Of a stretch of DNA of 64,000 nt, positions 40,964 to 50,498 are shown piece by piece (the stretch's first letter is position 1; each line of letters starts with the position of its first letter). Origin of the DNA: UBA6016 sp964568395. Lineage in GTDB: Bacteria > Campylobacterota > Campylobacteria > Campylobacterales > UBA6016. Under the pieces are notes generated by a model. The model had not been told where the DNA came from, searched no databases, and was given only the letters and a program-made list of their open reading frames with translations. The stretch is taken from NCBI GenBank assembly GCA_964568395.1, contig CAZMPN010000007.1, forward strand, positions 22,906-86,905, in the 5' to 3' direction. The position numbers and the translations under genes were made by a program.

Positions 40964-42231
40964 AAAAAGCCTCGATCTTTGTTCTGTTTCCTCTGGGCGT
41001 CTCGCTATTGGCGGCTGCAAACCCTACCGCCGCGATAGATAAAGATATAAAAAAAACGCAGTCGCAGATAGCCCAAAAGGGAAAAGAGTTTAGCAGGCTG
41101 TCTAGCTCGATAGACGACGCCGCAAAGGACATTATCGAGGAGCAAAACAGGATAAAAAGCCTCGACGCCCAGATAACGGCGTTGGAAGCGGACGTCGCGA
41201 AGCTATCCGAGGAGCATAAACAAAAAAATAGCGAAGTGCAGGGTATAGAAGAGCAGAAAAAGAAGCTTGAAAACGAAAAAGAGGAGCTTGAAAAAAAGCT
41301 CGTAGCCATATTGGCCAAAGACCTCTCCGCATCCCTTGTGCTTTCCGAGACCGAGCCGTCCGGCGAGGACGACATAGTAAAGTCGCAGCTCTCAAAGACG
41401 CTTTCGAAGGCCGTCAGCGGGTATACGGCAAAGCTGAAAGCCGAATATATGGTGCGCCAAAAAATGATAGCCGAGCTGGAGACGAGGATAAAACACATCA
41501 AGAGCTCGATGAGCGCGCTAGAACAAAAGAAACTCAAGCTCGCCCAAGCAAAAGATGAGCGTATCAAGACTATAGCCAAAATCCAAAAACAGGCCGAAAT
41601 GTACAAGGCGAAGCTTGAAAAATTGGCAAAAGAACAGCAGCAGGCGAGAGCTACGCTTGAGCAGCTAAATATCTTAAAGCGCCAAAAACTTGCCGAAGCG
41701 GCCAGGGGCAAGCCGGCTCCAAAGGCCGTCCAAAAAGCTCCGGGAGACAAACCGACCGGAGATATAAACATAGACGATATAGAGCTAAACAACGACGTAA
41801 AGATGATGGGCTCATCCTATCAGGCCACAAAATCCGCAAGATACACGGGGCGCAAAGTTCCGGCTCCAATTGAGGGATTTCGCGTTATCAAGCAGTTTGG
41901 GCCGTATATAGATCCGATATACAAGATACGCATACACAACGATTCGGTAACGCTTCGCTCAAACTCTTCGGACGTGATGGTAAAAAACATCATGGACGGC
42001 AAGATAGTGTTCGCAAAGCAGGTTGCGGCTCTTGGAAATGTCGTTATCGTGCAGCATGACGGAAATCTGCACTCGATCTATGCCCATCTCACCAAAATAG
42101 CGCCTACGGTGCAGGCCGGTAAAAAAATAGAGCAGGGCGCGATAGTGGGCAGGATAGATAAAGAGCTTACTTTTGAGATAACGAAAGAAGATGTGCCTAT
42201 AAATCCGATGGATGTTATTATCGCGGACTAG
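40960..42231 (+). CDS. EnvC-like murein hydrolase activator (coiled coil + degenerate LytM/M23 domain)
   Basis: The 423-residue protein begins with a TTG and a signal peptide (about residues 1–19). A long coiled coil (about 22–260, with heptads such as EEQKKKLENEKEELEKKL) is followed by a LytM/M23 domain (about 310–423). The catalytic zinc motifs are broken: instead of H-x-G-x-D there is RIHNDSVTLRS, and the later H-x-H and final His are altered (ELTFEITKED). Such degenerate LytM proteins do not cut murein themselves but activate amidases. With ftsEX immediately upstream this fits EnvC. Confidence 0.85.
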   Translation: MKKASIFVLFPLGVSLLAAANPTAAIDKDIKKTQSQIAQKGKEFSRLSSSIDDAAKDIIEEQNRIKSLDAQITALEADVAKLSEEHKQKNSEVQGIEEQKKKLENEKEELEKKLVAILAKDLSASLVLSETEPSGEDDIVKSQLSKTLSKAVSGYTAKLKAEYMVRQKMIAELETRIKHIKSSMSALEQKKLKLAQAKDERIKTIAKIQKQAEMYKAKLEKLAKEQQQARATLEQLNILKRQKLAEAARGKPAPKAVQKAPGDKPTGDINIDDIELNNDVKMMGSSYQATKSARYTGRKVPAPIEGFRVIKQFGPYIDPIYKIRIHNDSVTLRSNSSDVMVKNIMDGKIVFAKQVAALGNVVIVQHDGNLHSIYAHLTKIAPTVQAGKKIEQGAIVGRIDKELTFEITKEDVPINPMDVIIAD

Positions 42232-42234
42232 CCG

Positions 42235-42717
42235 CTATTTTATATCGTGCAGCTTTAGGACGAACTCGACCTCTCCGGTTCCTATGCGAAGCTGTTTTGC
42301 TATCTCCTCTATGCTAAACCCGTTTGAAAAAAGAGTTGTTATCCTGTTTTCGTCCAGTCCGGTAGAGCTAGGCGCAACGGCCGTAATAGGCTTTATCTTG
42401 TTCTCCAGGTCGAGATACCTCTCGATGATGCTCTCTTTGAACTCCAGGTTGTCTTTTTGAAGCTCTTGGAATTTATCTATAATCAGGCGGCTGACTTCGG
42501 AAAACTCTTCCAGATTTTGGTCGTTTTCGGCTCTGTTTTCATGATGCGGCCTGGATTTGAGCTCTTTTTCCAGTTTGTGCATATTTTGGTTTATTAGGTC
42601 GAAAGTTTTTTCGTATAGTTTTAGTTTCTTGTTGATTGCGTTCTCTCTAATATATACGAATACAAATAGGAAAAAAACGGCTACGCTGATTAGCGCAACA
42701 AGTATCAAATCCATCAT
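42235..42717 (-). CDS. Membrane-anchored protein with coiled coil and HTH-like C-terminus (DUF6115-like)
   Basis: The 160-residue protein has an N-terminal membrane helix (about 4–23), a charged coiled-coil region (about 30–105), and a C-terminal helix-turn-helix-like segment LFSNGFSIEEIAKQLRIGTG. This layout fits a small group of membrane-tethered DUF6115-like proteins. The function is unknown. It overlaps the next gene on the same strand by 4 bases and is convergent to the EnvC-like gene. Confidence 0.65.
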   Translation of the reverse strand: MMDLILVALISVAVFFLFVFVYIRENAINKKLKLYEKTFDLINQNMHKLEKELKSRPHHENRAENDQNLEEFSEVSRLIIDKFQELQKDNLEFKESIIERYLDLENKIKPITAVAPSSTGLDENRITTLFSNGFSIEEIAKQLRIGTGEVEFVLKLHDIK

Positions 42718-43217
42718 AGTGCTTTCTCCCTCGCTATCTCTTCCCTATCTTTTGAGGCCAAATATCCGTCGAAATCAACCTTGTCTTTTGGCCATATCTT
42801 TGTTATCTTCGCTATTCCGGGCTCGACCCCCTCGAAGAATATCGGTATCAGCCTTTGTCTAAAAAGCGGCATATCTACTCTCCCGTAATACTTTTTTCCG
42901 GTTTCTATGCCTTCGATTTGTATCGTCTCAAACCACGCAAAATCGAGCAACGTATTATTTTTTAGCGATACATACTCTTTTATTTCGCCTTTGACTATTT
43001 TGGTCAGCTCGTCTATTTTTTTGTGAAGCTCGGCCAAAAGCATGATAGTCATTTCGTCAGGGGCATTTTTACCCTCCCTGGCCTTTAGTTTTTGTATCGC
43101 GTCGTCTACTGGATTCGAGTTTGTCTCGCTAAACGTCTCAAACTCCCTCTCGAACTCTTCGAGGCGCCCATCCGTCTCCTCGAAGCTGATTTTGGCCGCT
43201 ATTCGTACGAGTTTCAT
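42714..43217 (-). CDS. Hypothetical protein
   Basis: I do not recognise this 167-residue protein. It has a helical N-terminal half with charged heptads and a beta-rich C-terminal half (KKYYGRVDMPLFRQRLIPIFF, then GIAKITKIWPKDKVDFDGY), somewhat like a PilZ- or cNMP-type barrel, which is only a guess. It has no membrane segment. It overlaps mqnP and the membrane protein gene by 4 bases each, so the three are likely co-translated. Confidence 0.55.
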   Translation of the reverse strand: MKLVRIAAKISFEETDGRLEEFEREFETFSETNSNPVDDAIQKLKAREGKNAPDEMTIMLLAELHKKIDELTKIVKGEIKEYVSLKNNTLLDFAWFETIQIEGIETGKKYYGRVDMPLFRQRLIPIFFEGVEPGIAKITKIWPKDKVDFDGYLASKDREEIAREKAL

Positions 43218-44074
43218 CTATTTATCCATATGTCTATTGATGTAAGCATGAAAAACAAAATACCAAGGTATCCGTTTAGCGTAAAAAACGCTTTATTGAT
43301 AGCCTCTCTGTCGCGCCTTACGAGTATATGCTCATACAAAAGCAGCGCGGCGGCGATACCGACCGCTAGGAAGGATGGCGCTCCCAGATTGGCCTCTTTT
43401 GCGAACAAGAACCAAAACAAGACGGTCATCATATGGAAAACGGCGGCAAAGTCTAGCGCCATTTTTTCGCCGAATACCGATGGAATGGAGTGTAGTCCCT
43501 CTTTTTTGTCAAACTCCATATCTTGCAGCGCATAGAATACGTCGAAACCGGCCACCCAAAACAACACCCCCCCGGCCAGGTATATGCTCCAAAGCGATAC
43601 GCTTTCGCCGACCGCTATCTCTCCGGCAATCGGAGCTAGCCCCAGGGAGAGCCCGAGTATAAGATGCGCGGCGGAAGAAAAGCGTTTAAAATACGAGTAT
43701 GCCGCAAGTACGGGCAATATCGCAAAAGATAGCTTGAAAGCCAGGGTATTTACGAAAAAAGAGACGGCTATAAAGCCGACGCCGCTCAGCAGTATGAAAA
43801 ACAGCTGCGCGCCCTCCGATACCCTTCCATCCACGCTCGGCCTAGTCGCGGTTCTAGGGTTTTTGGCGTCAAACTCCCTGTCGGCAAACCTGTTTACGCC
43901 CATAGCGAACGTGCGGGCAAAAAATGCGGCTGCTATCCCGAGCGCCAGGAGCCAAATCGGGGGCATGCCCTCCGCCGCGACAATCATGGCTATAAGGATA
44001 AACGGCAACGAAAAAATGGTGTGTGAGAGCATGACGAGCTCTGAAAAATGTCTTAACTTGGCTAGGATGTTCAT
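43214..44074 (-). CDS. mqnP: UbiA-family prenyltransferase of the futalosine menaquinone pathway (MqnP)
   Basis: The 286-residue integral membrane protein has about eight helices and the two aspartate-rich motifs of UbiA enzymes: NRFADREFD (N-x3-D-x3-D) and DVFYALQDMEFDKKEG. In genomes using the futalosine route, the UbiA homologue MqnP attaches the polyprenyl tail to 1,4-dihydroxy-6-naphthoate. mqnC at 50495–51544 and the polyprenyl synthase at 25630 support this. I use the ATG at 44074; a TTG at 44104 in the same frame is possible. UbiA of ubiquinone synthesis is the alternative. Confidence 0.85.
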   Translation of the reverse strand: MNILAKLRHFSELVMLSHTIFSLPFILIAMIVAAEGMPPIWLLALGIAAAFFARTFAMGVNRFADREFDAKNPRTATRPSVDGRVSEGAQLFFILLSGVGFIAVSFFVNTLAFKLSFAILPVLAAYSYFKRFSSAAHLILGLSLGLAPIAGEIAVGESVSLWSIYLAGGVLFWVAGFDVFYALQDMEFDKKEGLHSIPSVFGEKMALDFAAVFHMMTVLFWFLFAKEANLGAPSFLAVGIAAALLLYEHILVRRDREAINKAFFTLNGYLGILFFMLTSIDIWINR

Positions 44075-44140
44075 GCCTTTTGTTTTTGATTTGATTTTAA
44101 CCAAAAAGGGCTTTTTGAAGAGTTTGGATAAAATTCGAAA

Positions 44141-45034
44141 ATGATAGAAGTAGCGATAATTGGCCCGACGGCATCCGGAAAGAGCGATACGGCTCTCGAT
44201 ATAGCCTCTAAAAAAGGGGCGTATATCCTCTCCTTGGATTCGTTATCATTATACAAAGAGGTGGATATAGCGAGCGCGAAACCTTCCAAAGAAGAGCTTT
44301 TCGCAGTATTGCATTTTGGCATAGACATCATATATCCGAACGAGCCGTTTAACGCGGCGATGTTCATGGATGAATACGAAAGGGCCAAAGAGGCTGCGCT
44401 CAAAGATAGAAAACACTTGATAATAGTAGGCGGAAGCTCTTTTTACCTCAAATCGATGATAGACGGGCTTAGTGATATGCCGGCAATATCGGCAAAGTCT
44501 AGGGCGCGCGCTTTGGAGCTTGTGAAAAATGACATAGCGGATGCCTATGAACAGCTGAAAAATATAGATTGGCGGTTTGCGCAAAACGTAAAGGAAAACG
44601 ATAGCTATCGGATAAGCAGGGGGCTTGAGATCTTTTTCGAGTTTGGCGTTCCGGCGAGCAAGATATTCGCCGAGGCTCCAAAAAAAAAGATAGACGCCAA
44701 TCTAAAGATATATGAAATCACTGTCGACAGAGATGAGCTTAGGGCTAAGATTAGGCGTCGTACCGCAAAGATGCTGGAAGCTGGCATATTCGAAGAGGCG
44801 GAGTATCTGCTGGGCAGATACGGCAGAGACGCAAAGCCTATGGGATCGATAGGGCTTAAGGAGGCGCTCTCCTATTTGGACGGCGAAATAAGCAAGGAGC
44901 AGTGTGAAGAGCTTATCTCTATACACACGTCGCAGCTGGCCAAGAGACAAGTCACGTTCAATAAGGCGCAGATAGCGGCTGATTTTAGGGGCGACAAAGA
45001 CGCCGTAGCGTCCAAGATAGCCGCCTTATTTTAA
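44141..45034 (+). CDS. miaA: tRNA dimethylallyltransferase MiaA
   Basis: The 297-residue protein has the P-loop GPTASGKSDTAL near the start, DSLSLYKEVDIASAKPS, and the tRNA-interacting LVGGSSFYLKS-like and GLKEALSYL segments. It transfers a dimethylallyl group to A37 of tRNAs reading codons starting with U. It is slightly short for the family (about 300–315). It is divergent from mqnP and its last 9 bases overlap the convergent PflA-like gene. Confidence 0.93.
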   Translation: MIEVAIIGPTASGKSDTALDIASKKGAYILSLDSLSLYKEVDIASAKPSKEELFAVLHFGIDIIYPNEPFNAAMFMDEYERAKEAALKDRKHLIIVGGSSFYLKSMIDGLSDMPAISAKSRARALELVKNDIADAYEQLKNIDWRFAQNVKENDSYRISRGLEIFFEFGVPASKIFAEAPKKKIDANLKIYEITVDRDELRAKIRRRTAKMLEAGIFEEAEYLLGRYGRDAKPMGSIGLKEALSYLDGEISKEQCEELISIHTSQLAKRQVTFNKAQIAADFRGDKDAVASKIAALF

Positions 45035-47383
45035 AATATCAAGAGACTCTTTGCACAGTTTTTTCCAAGGAGAGTCCGCTTTTACTTTTAGACACTCCTG
45101 CAAAGACGCCTTCGCTTTTGCCTTCTCTCCCGCCGCCGTGTAGTTGGATGAAATCTCAAAAAGCGCCCTTGCCCTATCGGAGTCGTTTAGTTTTTTGCTC
45201 GTCAGCGTAGACAAGATCGCCGCTGCCTTCTTATGGTCGCCTTGTTTTGCCAGAAGCCCGGCGTAGTTAAACTCTATCCAAGGGCTCTCCACGTATACCT
45301 TGAGCTGGTTTTGCAGGGAGTATAGCTTTTCCGAGTATTTTAGGTTTGAGAGCATATCGTTTCTTGCGATGGCAAATCTGATGGCGTCCTTATACGCGGT
45401 AATCGTCCTAGGGTCTTTCGGATATTTCGACTCTATTATCATTATTGACTCGTTTAGAAGATTCGGATCTTTATAGCTCATCGCCAAACTTACTCCATCG
45501 AACGCTATGTCGGCAAACTCGTTTCTTTTATAGATTTTTGAAAGCGTGATGACGTCTTTTGTAGCCTGATACGCCTCTTTGGTTTTGCCAAGTTTCATGG
45601 CGGCGCTCTCAAATCTATATAGCCAAGGCAGCTTTGCCGCAAGATCTTTGTTTGCCAGGTGTTTTTGCGACAACGTAAGCGCTTTCGCATATTCTGACGC
45701 CGACATATAGCACTCAAACAGCTTCGGCTCTTCCGCCGCCAGAGGTGTTATCCTGTTTTTTGCGAGCAGCGATAATGCCTCTTTGCATTCGTTTCTGGCG
45801 AGCTTGGCGCCGAATAGCTCTTTCTCGGCTTTGGCTATGTATTGCCCCGCTTCGCCGATTAGCTCCTTAGGCAGCCCCGCCGTTTGCGGCTCTAGAGCCA
45901 AAACCTCGGCATACCTTTTCGCATCCAGAAGGCCTTTCATGGTTTTTACGAGCGCTTTTTGGCCTATCTGTTCTTTTGGATATTTTTGGGCCAGTTTCGA
46001 AAGTTCGGCTAGGCTGATGTTTTTATCCTGGCCGAAGTTTAGCTTGTCCAGTTTCGGCTCTACGAGATTGGCGAATCGTCCGCCTTTGAATTCTTGCAGA
46101 TACCTGCTATAGTAGCTTTTCGCCTTTGCGTTGTCGTTTGCCGCGGCCGCCCAGTCGCCAAGCTCGCTAAGCAACATCTCGTAGTTTTCGTTTTTCTTGT
46201 CGAGTCTGGCTAGCAGCGCTTCGCCGACCTCGAGGGCTTGGCCGTATATATTGGCTCCGGCTAGCTTTTTCGCGAATGCGTACGCTTTCTCAGCGTCTTT
46301 TAGTATGAAGTTGATATTTCCTTTTAGGATTTTGCCGTAGTACTCTTTGGCGTTCTCCGTGTCGCCCATCGATAGGTAGGTATCGGCGGCTTTGAATGCG
46401 GCTATCGATGCGGTTTCGATATTTTTTGTCTCATATAACGCCCTTCTGTATAGCTCTATCGCTCTTTTGGCTTTGGAGAATCTAAGCGCGTCGCCGTAGT
46501 CTATCATCGCCTGTTTGGATATCTCGGAGAAACCGAAATCGTTTACTATCCTCTCGTAATAGTAGTCGGCGTTCTTGAAATCCTGGTTTTTGGCGTAAGC
46601 GTTCATGACCGCCCTTAACACTTCGGATGCTTTTTCGTCTGCCGGGAAATTTTTGAGCCAATTTCTACCTAGCTCGACAGCCGCATTGTTGTTTGCCGCT
46701 CCGCCTATCGCCACCAGCGATTTTATTCTGATTAGCTCGTATTCGGAGAAAAAGATGGAATTCGGATATGTCTTTTGGGCTTTCTCGGCGTATGCCATAG
46801 CCGATTTGTACTCACCCTTTTCGTACAGCTTTTTTACCGAGTTGAATTCGGCTATGTCTTGCAGGCTGTTCGCATCGTTTATCGGCAGTCCGTCTATGTC
46901 GAGAGTCTTTACGTATACGTAAGGGTCGGAACCGAGCGCGACAGGGAAGTTGATGCCGGGACTTTTCTTTGGGGTTACGAATTTCAGCTCTTTTTCGTAT
47001 GCCACTATGACGAATTTTTTGGCTCTTTTCTCAAAGCCGGCCTTTTTCTCGTAACTGCTTTTCGGGTCGAAATTTTGTGAGAAGATCTCGGATTTCGTCT
47101 TTGAGGTAATTGCCAGTTTGTAGCCGCCGTTCATATAAGGCTTAACATTGAAAAATTCGCTCTCAAACCCTTTGAACTGGGTTTTCGGAGGGGTAGAAAA
47201 TTCGCAGATATAGCTGTTTTTCGGCGCTTCGTCTGCTTCGTTTTTGTAGCATACGAAAGGCTCCCCGCTCTCAAGGTTTAGAACCGAGTATTTATCGCCC
47301 TTGCTTTTGGCGAGTTTTACTTCTATGTCTAGCGCAAACAAAGAGCCGCATATCGCGGTTAAAACAACTATTTTTTTAAGCAT
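45026..47383 (-). CDS. TPR/SLR-repeat exported protein, PflA-like flagellar protein
   Basis: The 785-residue protein has a signal peptide (MLKKIVVLTAICGSLFA), an N-terminal beta-rich region (about 20–170), and some fifteen helical repeats of TPR type (for example YEKGEYKSAMAYAEKAQKTY and LSMGDTENAKEYYGKIL). The length matches Campylobacter PflA (about 790), a periplasmic scaffold of the flagellar motor disk needed for stator assembly. I call it PflA-like on architecture, length and the flagellar genes elsewhere in the window (flgS, motE-like). A generic TPR protein is the alternative. It is 4 bases downstream of recG. Confidence 0.72.
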   Translation of the reverse strand: MLKKIVVLTAICGSLFALDIEVKLAKSKGDKYSVLNLESGEPFVCYKNEADEAPKNSYICEFSTPPKTQFKGFESEFFNVKPYMNGGYKLAITSKTKSEIFSQNFDPKSSYEKKAGFEKRAKKFVIVAYEKELKFVTPKKSPGINFPVALGSDPYVYVKTLDIDGLPINDANSLQDIAEFNSVKKLYEKGEYKSAMAYAEKAQKTYPNSIFFSEYELIRIKSLVAIGGAANNNAAVELGRNWLKNFPADEKASEVLRAVMNAYAKNQDFKNADYYYERIVNDFGFSEISKQAMIDYGDALRFSKAKRAIELYRRALYETKNIETASIAAFKAADTYLSMGDTENAKEYYGKILKGNINFILKDAEKAYAFAKKLAGANIYGQALEVGEALLARLDKKNENYEMLLSELGDWAAAANDNAKAKSYYSRYLQEFKGGRFANLVEPKLDKLNFGQDKNISLAELSKLAQKYPKEQIGQKALVKTMKGLLDAKRYAEVLALEPQTAGLPKELIGEAGQYIAKAEKELFGAKLARNECKEALSLLAKNRITPLAAEEPKLFECYMSASEYAKALTLSQKHLANKDLAAKLPWLYRFESAAMKLGKTKEAYQATKDVITLSKIYKRNEFADIAFDGVSLAMSYKDPNLLNESIMIIESKYPKDPRTITAYKDAIRFAIARNDMLSNLKYSEKLYSLQNQLKVYVESPWIEFNYAGLLAKQGDHKKAAAILSTLTSKKLNDSDRARALFEISSNYTAAGEKAKAKASLQECLKVKADSPWKKLCKESLDILK

Positions 47384-47387
47384 ATTC

Positions 47388-49214
47388 TTATTTTACAGCT
47401 ACGCTCTTTAAAAACGACTCCAAAAGCCCTCTCGCCGCTTTCGCTATCTTCTCGTCCGTTTTGATATTAAACCATCTAAACTGCCTTCCGCTCTGCTCTT
47501 TGCCGGTCAACAAATCGCCAGAGTCCCTGTATTGCAAGTCGAGCTCCGCTATCTCAAATCCGCTTTTTGTGGCGGCAAATTTTTGGAGCCTTTCGTTGTT
47601 TGTATCTTTCGTATACAAAAAACACCAGCCGTATTCGGTGTTTCTGGCGACCCTTCCTCTTAGCTGGTGGAGGCTGGCTAGGCCCAGCTTTTCGGCGCCC
47701 ACCACGACTATCGTCGAGAGCTTCGGAAGGCTTATGCCGACTTCCATGACGGTCGTAGATACGATAAGCTCTCCGCCGTTTTTAAACTCCTCGAATACAT
47801 CCTCTTTTGCGCTGTCTTTGCCGTGCGTCACATGCACTTTGTCGAAATGTTTTCTCCAAAACCCCTCCGCTTCTTCTAGCGACATGTAGTCGCTCATATC
47901 GCTTTTTTCGACCAGCGGATAGATGAGGGCCACCTGATTTCCTTCTGCAATCTGGTTTTTTATGTGCGAAAACAGCTCTTTGAACCCCTCTTTTGATACG
48001 ACCGTTGTCTCTATGTTTTTTTTGAGCGGAGTCTCCTTGATTGTGCTGATATCTACAAGCGTAGCCTCTATTAGCGCTTGTGTTCTCGGAATTGGCGTAG
48101 CCGAGAATTGAAAGTAATGCGGCCTAAACTCCCCTTCGCTTACGAGTTTCGAGATGAGATGGCGCTGGTTTGTGCCAAACCTATGCTGCTCGTCCACTAT
48201 TACCGTTTTGCATGCCGGAAGCTTGCGGTACAAAAGGGCGTGCGTCCCGATTATGAAATCGGCTTCGTTTATATCGCCGTCTTTTGCTTTTGAGCTTTGC
48301 GTCACCAGGACCGTTTGTAAAGAGAGGTATTTTCTTGCCTCTTCGTATATCTGGTTTGCTAGTATGGCCGTCGGCGCCAAAAGCACAGTTTTGTCTTTGC
48401 CTGTCATATGCGCGAGCGCCAATATGACGGTCGTTTTGCCGCTTCCTACGTCGCCTATTACGACGCGTCTTGCTTGCCTGTTTTTTTGTATGTCGCCTCT
48501 GCAATCCTCTATCGCCCCCAGCTGATCGTTCGTAGGCCTAAACGGGAGCTTTTCAAAAAACACTTGTAGCGGCGACGGCTCTATTCTCTGCGCCGGAAGG
48601 GTCGTTTTTTTTGACGCCAGGAGCTTTAGGTAGGAGTATATTTCGGTGAGCTTTAGCGCTTTTTCTATCTCTTTTTTATACGAGCCGTTTTCATAAATCT
48701 CCGCCGTGCTAGACGGGAAATGAAGCTTTAAGAGACAGGAAGCGGTATCGTCGTCCAATCCCTCGTTTTTTAGCGCGTCGATCGTCAGGTATTTTTGCGC
48801 AAGCAGTTTGTGTGTCCTGTTTTGCGGACCTTTGATATATATTTTGTTTATTTCGCCGACGGAGGTTATCTTCTTTGGGTGGACTATACAAAGATACGGG
48901 TAGTGTGATATTTTGCCGTATAGATAGAGCGTTTCGCCGACAGAAAAGAGGTTTTGCTGGTATCTCTTGGGGGCGAAAAAAACGGCTTTAATATGGCCTT
49001 TATTGTGGGATAGGAGCCGCAACTCGTAGGTGATCGTCTTCGGAGTCCTCTGCTTGGAGAGTATCTCGCAGTAGATTGCGCAAAATTCGTTTTCGGCCAG
49101 TGGTTTGTCCAGCGTGGTATCTTCATATTTTTGCGGGACGAACAGCGCCAGATCCAAAACGGACAGGATACCGAGCTTCTCTAGCCTCTCCCGATCCGTT
49201 TTTTCAAATAGCAT
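47388..49214 (-). CDS. recG: ATP-dependent DNA helicase RecG
   Basis: The 608-residue protein has a short wedge domain at the N-terminus (about 150 residues, beginning LEKLGILSVLDLALFVPQKY), helicase motif I GDVGSGKTT, motif II VDEQHRFG, motif III QFSATPIPRT, and motif VI LHQLRGRVAR. It is shorter than E. coli RecG (693) because the wedge is reduced, as in other Campylobacterota. It remodels stalled forks and Holliday junctions. It abuts the M16-like gene (no gap). Confidence 0.95.
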   Translation of the reverse strand: MLFEKTDRERLEKLGILSVLDLALFVPQKYEDTTLDKPLAENEFCAIYCEILSKQRTPKTITYELRLLSHNKGHIKAVFFAPKRYQQNLFSVGETLYLYGKISHYPYLCIVHPKKITSVGEINKIYIKGPQNRTHKLLAQKYLTIDALKNEGLDDDTASCLLKLHFPSSTAEIYENGSYKKEIEKALKLTEIYSYLKLLASKKTTLPAQRIEPSPLQVFFEKLPFRPTNDQLGAIEDCRGDIQKNRQARRVVIGDVGSGKTTVILALAHMTGKDKTVLLAPTAILANQIYEEARKYLSLQTVLVTQSSKAKDGDINEADFIIGTHALLYRKLPACKTVIVDEQHRFGTNQRHLISKLVSEGEFRPHYFQFSATPIPRTQALIEATLVDISTIKETPLKKNIETTVVSKEGFKELFSHIKNQIAEGNQVALIYPLVEKSDMSDYMSLEEAEGFWRKHFDKVHVTHGKDSAKEDVFEEFKNGGELIVSTTVMEVGISLPKLSTIVVVGAEKLGLASLHQLRGRVARNTEYGWCFLYTKDTNNERLQKFAATKSGFEIAELDLQYRDSGDLLTGKEQSGRQFRWFNIKTDEKIAKAARGLLESFLKSVAVK

Positions 49215-50498
49215 CTATTTCGTCAGAATGGAAAATGTAAGCTCTGTTATCTCGCTATGGCTTTTGATGAAGTCGTTTAGCTCTTTTAGCGATAGGTTTT
49301 TGATTAGCTCCAGCTCCTCTTTGTGAAAACCTAGCGGCTGCCCAAGATAGTATTCGTTGAAGCTTCTGGATAGCCTTTGCGAAAGCGTCTCGTTTCTAAG
49401 CGGTTCGCTGCCCAGTATGAAGTTTTTGGCGCCGTCCAGCTCTTTTTGCGTGGCCCCCGTTTTGACGAACTCCGCTATCGTTTTCTTGACGAGCTCTTTC
49501 GCCTTCTCTTCGTTTTCCGGCTTTGTCTGTAGATGTCCGCCGAAATACGAGTTTGTCTTCGCCAGATTAAATCTCGCATACGCCGAGTACGCAAGTCCGT
49601 TTTGCACCCTTATGATCTCCATAAGCCGGCTCCCAAAACCGCTTGAGCCGAGGATAAAGCCGGCCACCCTTGCCTTGTAGGCGTCCTTGTCGCTCGCTCT
49701 GATATTCGCTTTTGAACCGAAATATATATACGCCTGCTCGCTTTTCTTTTTTATCTTCAACTCTTTCTTGCTGCTTTTCGCCTCAAAAAACCGCTCGCTC
49801 TCTTTTTTGCCGTTTTTTGGCAGCGCCGAAAGCAGCGACTTTGCGTAAGATAGAGCCTCTTCCTTGTTTATGTCGCCGCCTATTACGATGACCGAGTTGC
49901 CTACCCCGATATTTTGCGATATGAATTTTTTTATATCTTCGAGCGTTATTTTTTCGATGCTTGCTTTCGTGCCTAATGGATCATTTTCGAGCGGAGTCTC
50001 GTGGAATATCTCTTTTTTTAGAGCCGCGTCCGCTACGTGGTCGAAGTCATCCTCTTTTTTGGCTATCTGCGACATCGTGATGAGCTTTATTTTTTTGACC
50101 GTATCCTCGGAGTAGTTCGGATCGGATAGTAGTTGCGCCGTCAGCTTGACAGCGTCTTTTACATACTCCTTTAGAGATGAAAACTCGATTCCGGCCGTCT
50201 CAAAACCGCTGTATGCGGATAGCTTTATCGCTTTTTCGTCCAGAAGCGTCGCGAATTTGGTGCTGCCAAGTTTTTTCGTCCCTTCGTTTAGAAGCCTAAA
50301 CGAGAGCTTCGAGAGTCCGGTTTCTTTGCCGTCCTGTATCGAGCCGGCGTCTAGAAATACCATCTTTGCCGATACCGTCGGAAGGCTCCTGTCTTCCTCG
50401 AAAATTACCGGCACTTTGGCGCCTTCAAATTCAAAATGCAAAAGTGTGTTAGCCATCAATAAACCTTGAGTCAATATTAAAAATAGTAGTTTTTTCAT
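49215..50498 (-). CDS. M16-family peptidase homologue lacking the zinc motif
   Basis: The 427-residue protein has a signal peptide (to about residue 17) and the two half-domains of the M16 (pitrilysin/MPP) fold, with IRVQNGLAYSAYARF near residue 290. The catalytic H-x-x-E-H is missing: where the motif should read G-L-x-H-x-x-E-H, the sequence reads ETGLSKLSFRLLNEGT (K64, R68). It is therefore probably inactive as a peptidase alone and may bind or chaperone peptides, or pair with an active partner. It overlaps mqnC by 4 bases and touches recG. Confidence 0.85.
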   Translation of the reverse strand: MKKLLFLILTQGLLMANTLLHFEFEGAKVPVIFEEDRSLPTVSAKMVFLDAGSIQDGKETGLSKLSFRLLNEGTKKLGSTKFATLLDEKAIKLSAYSGFETAGIEFSSLKEYVKDAVKLTAQLLSDPNYSEDTVKKIKLITMSQIAKKEDDFDHVADAALKKEIFHETPLENDPLGTKASIEKITLEDIKKFISQNIGVGNSVIVIGGDINKEEALSYAKSLLSALPKNGKKESERFFEAKSSKKELKIKKKSEQAYIYFGSKANIRASDKDAYKARVAGFILGSSGFGSRLMEIIRVQNGLAYSAYARFNLAKTNSYFGGHLQTKPENEEKAKELVKKTIAEFVKTGATQKELDGAKNFILGSEPLRNETLSQRLSRSFNEYYLGQPLGFHKEELELIKNLSLKELNDFIKSHSEITELTFSILTK

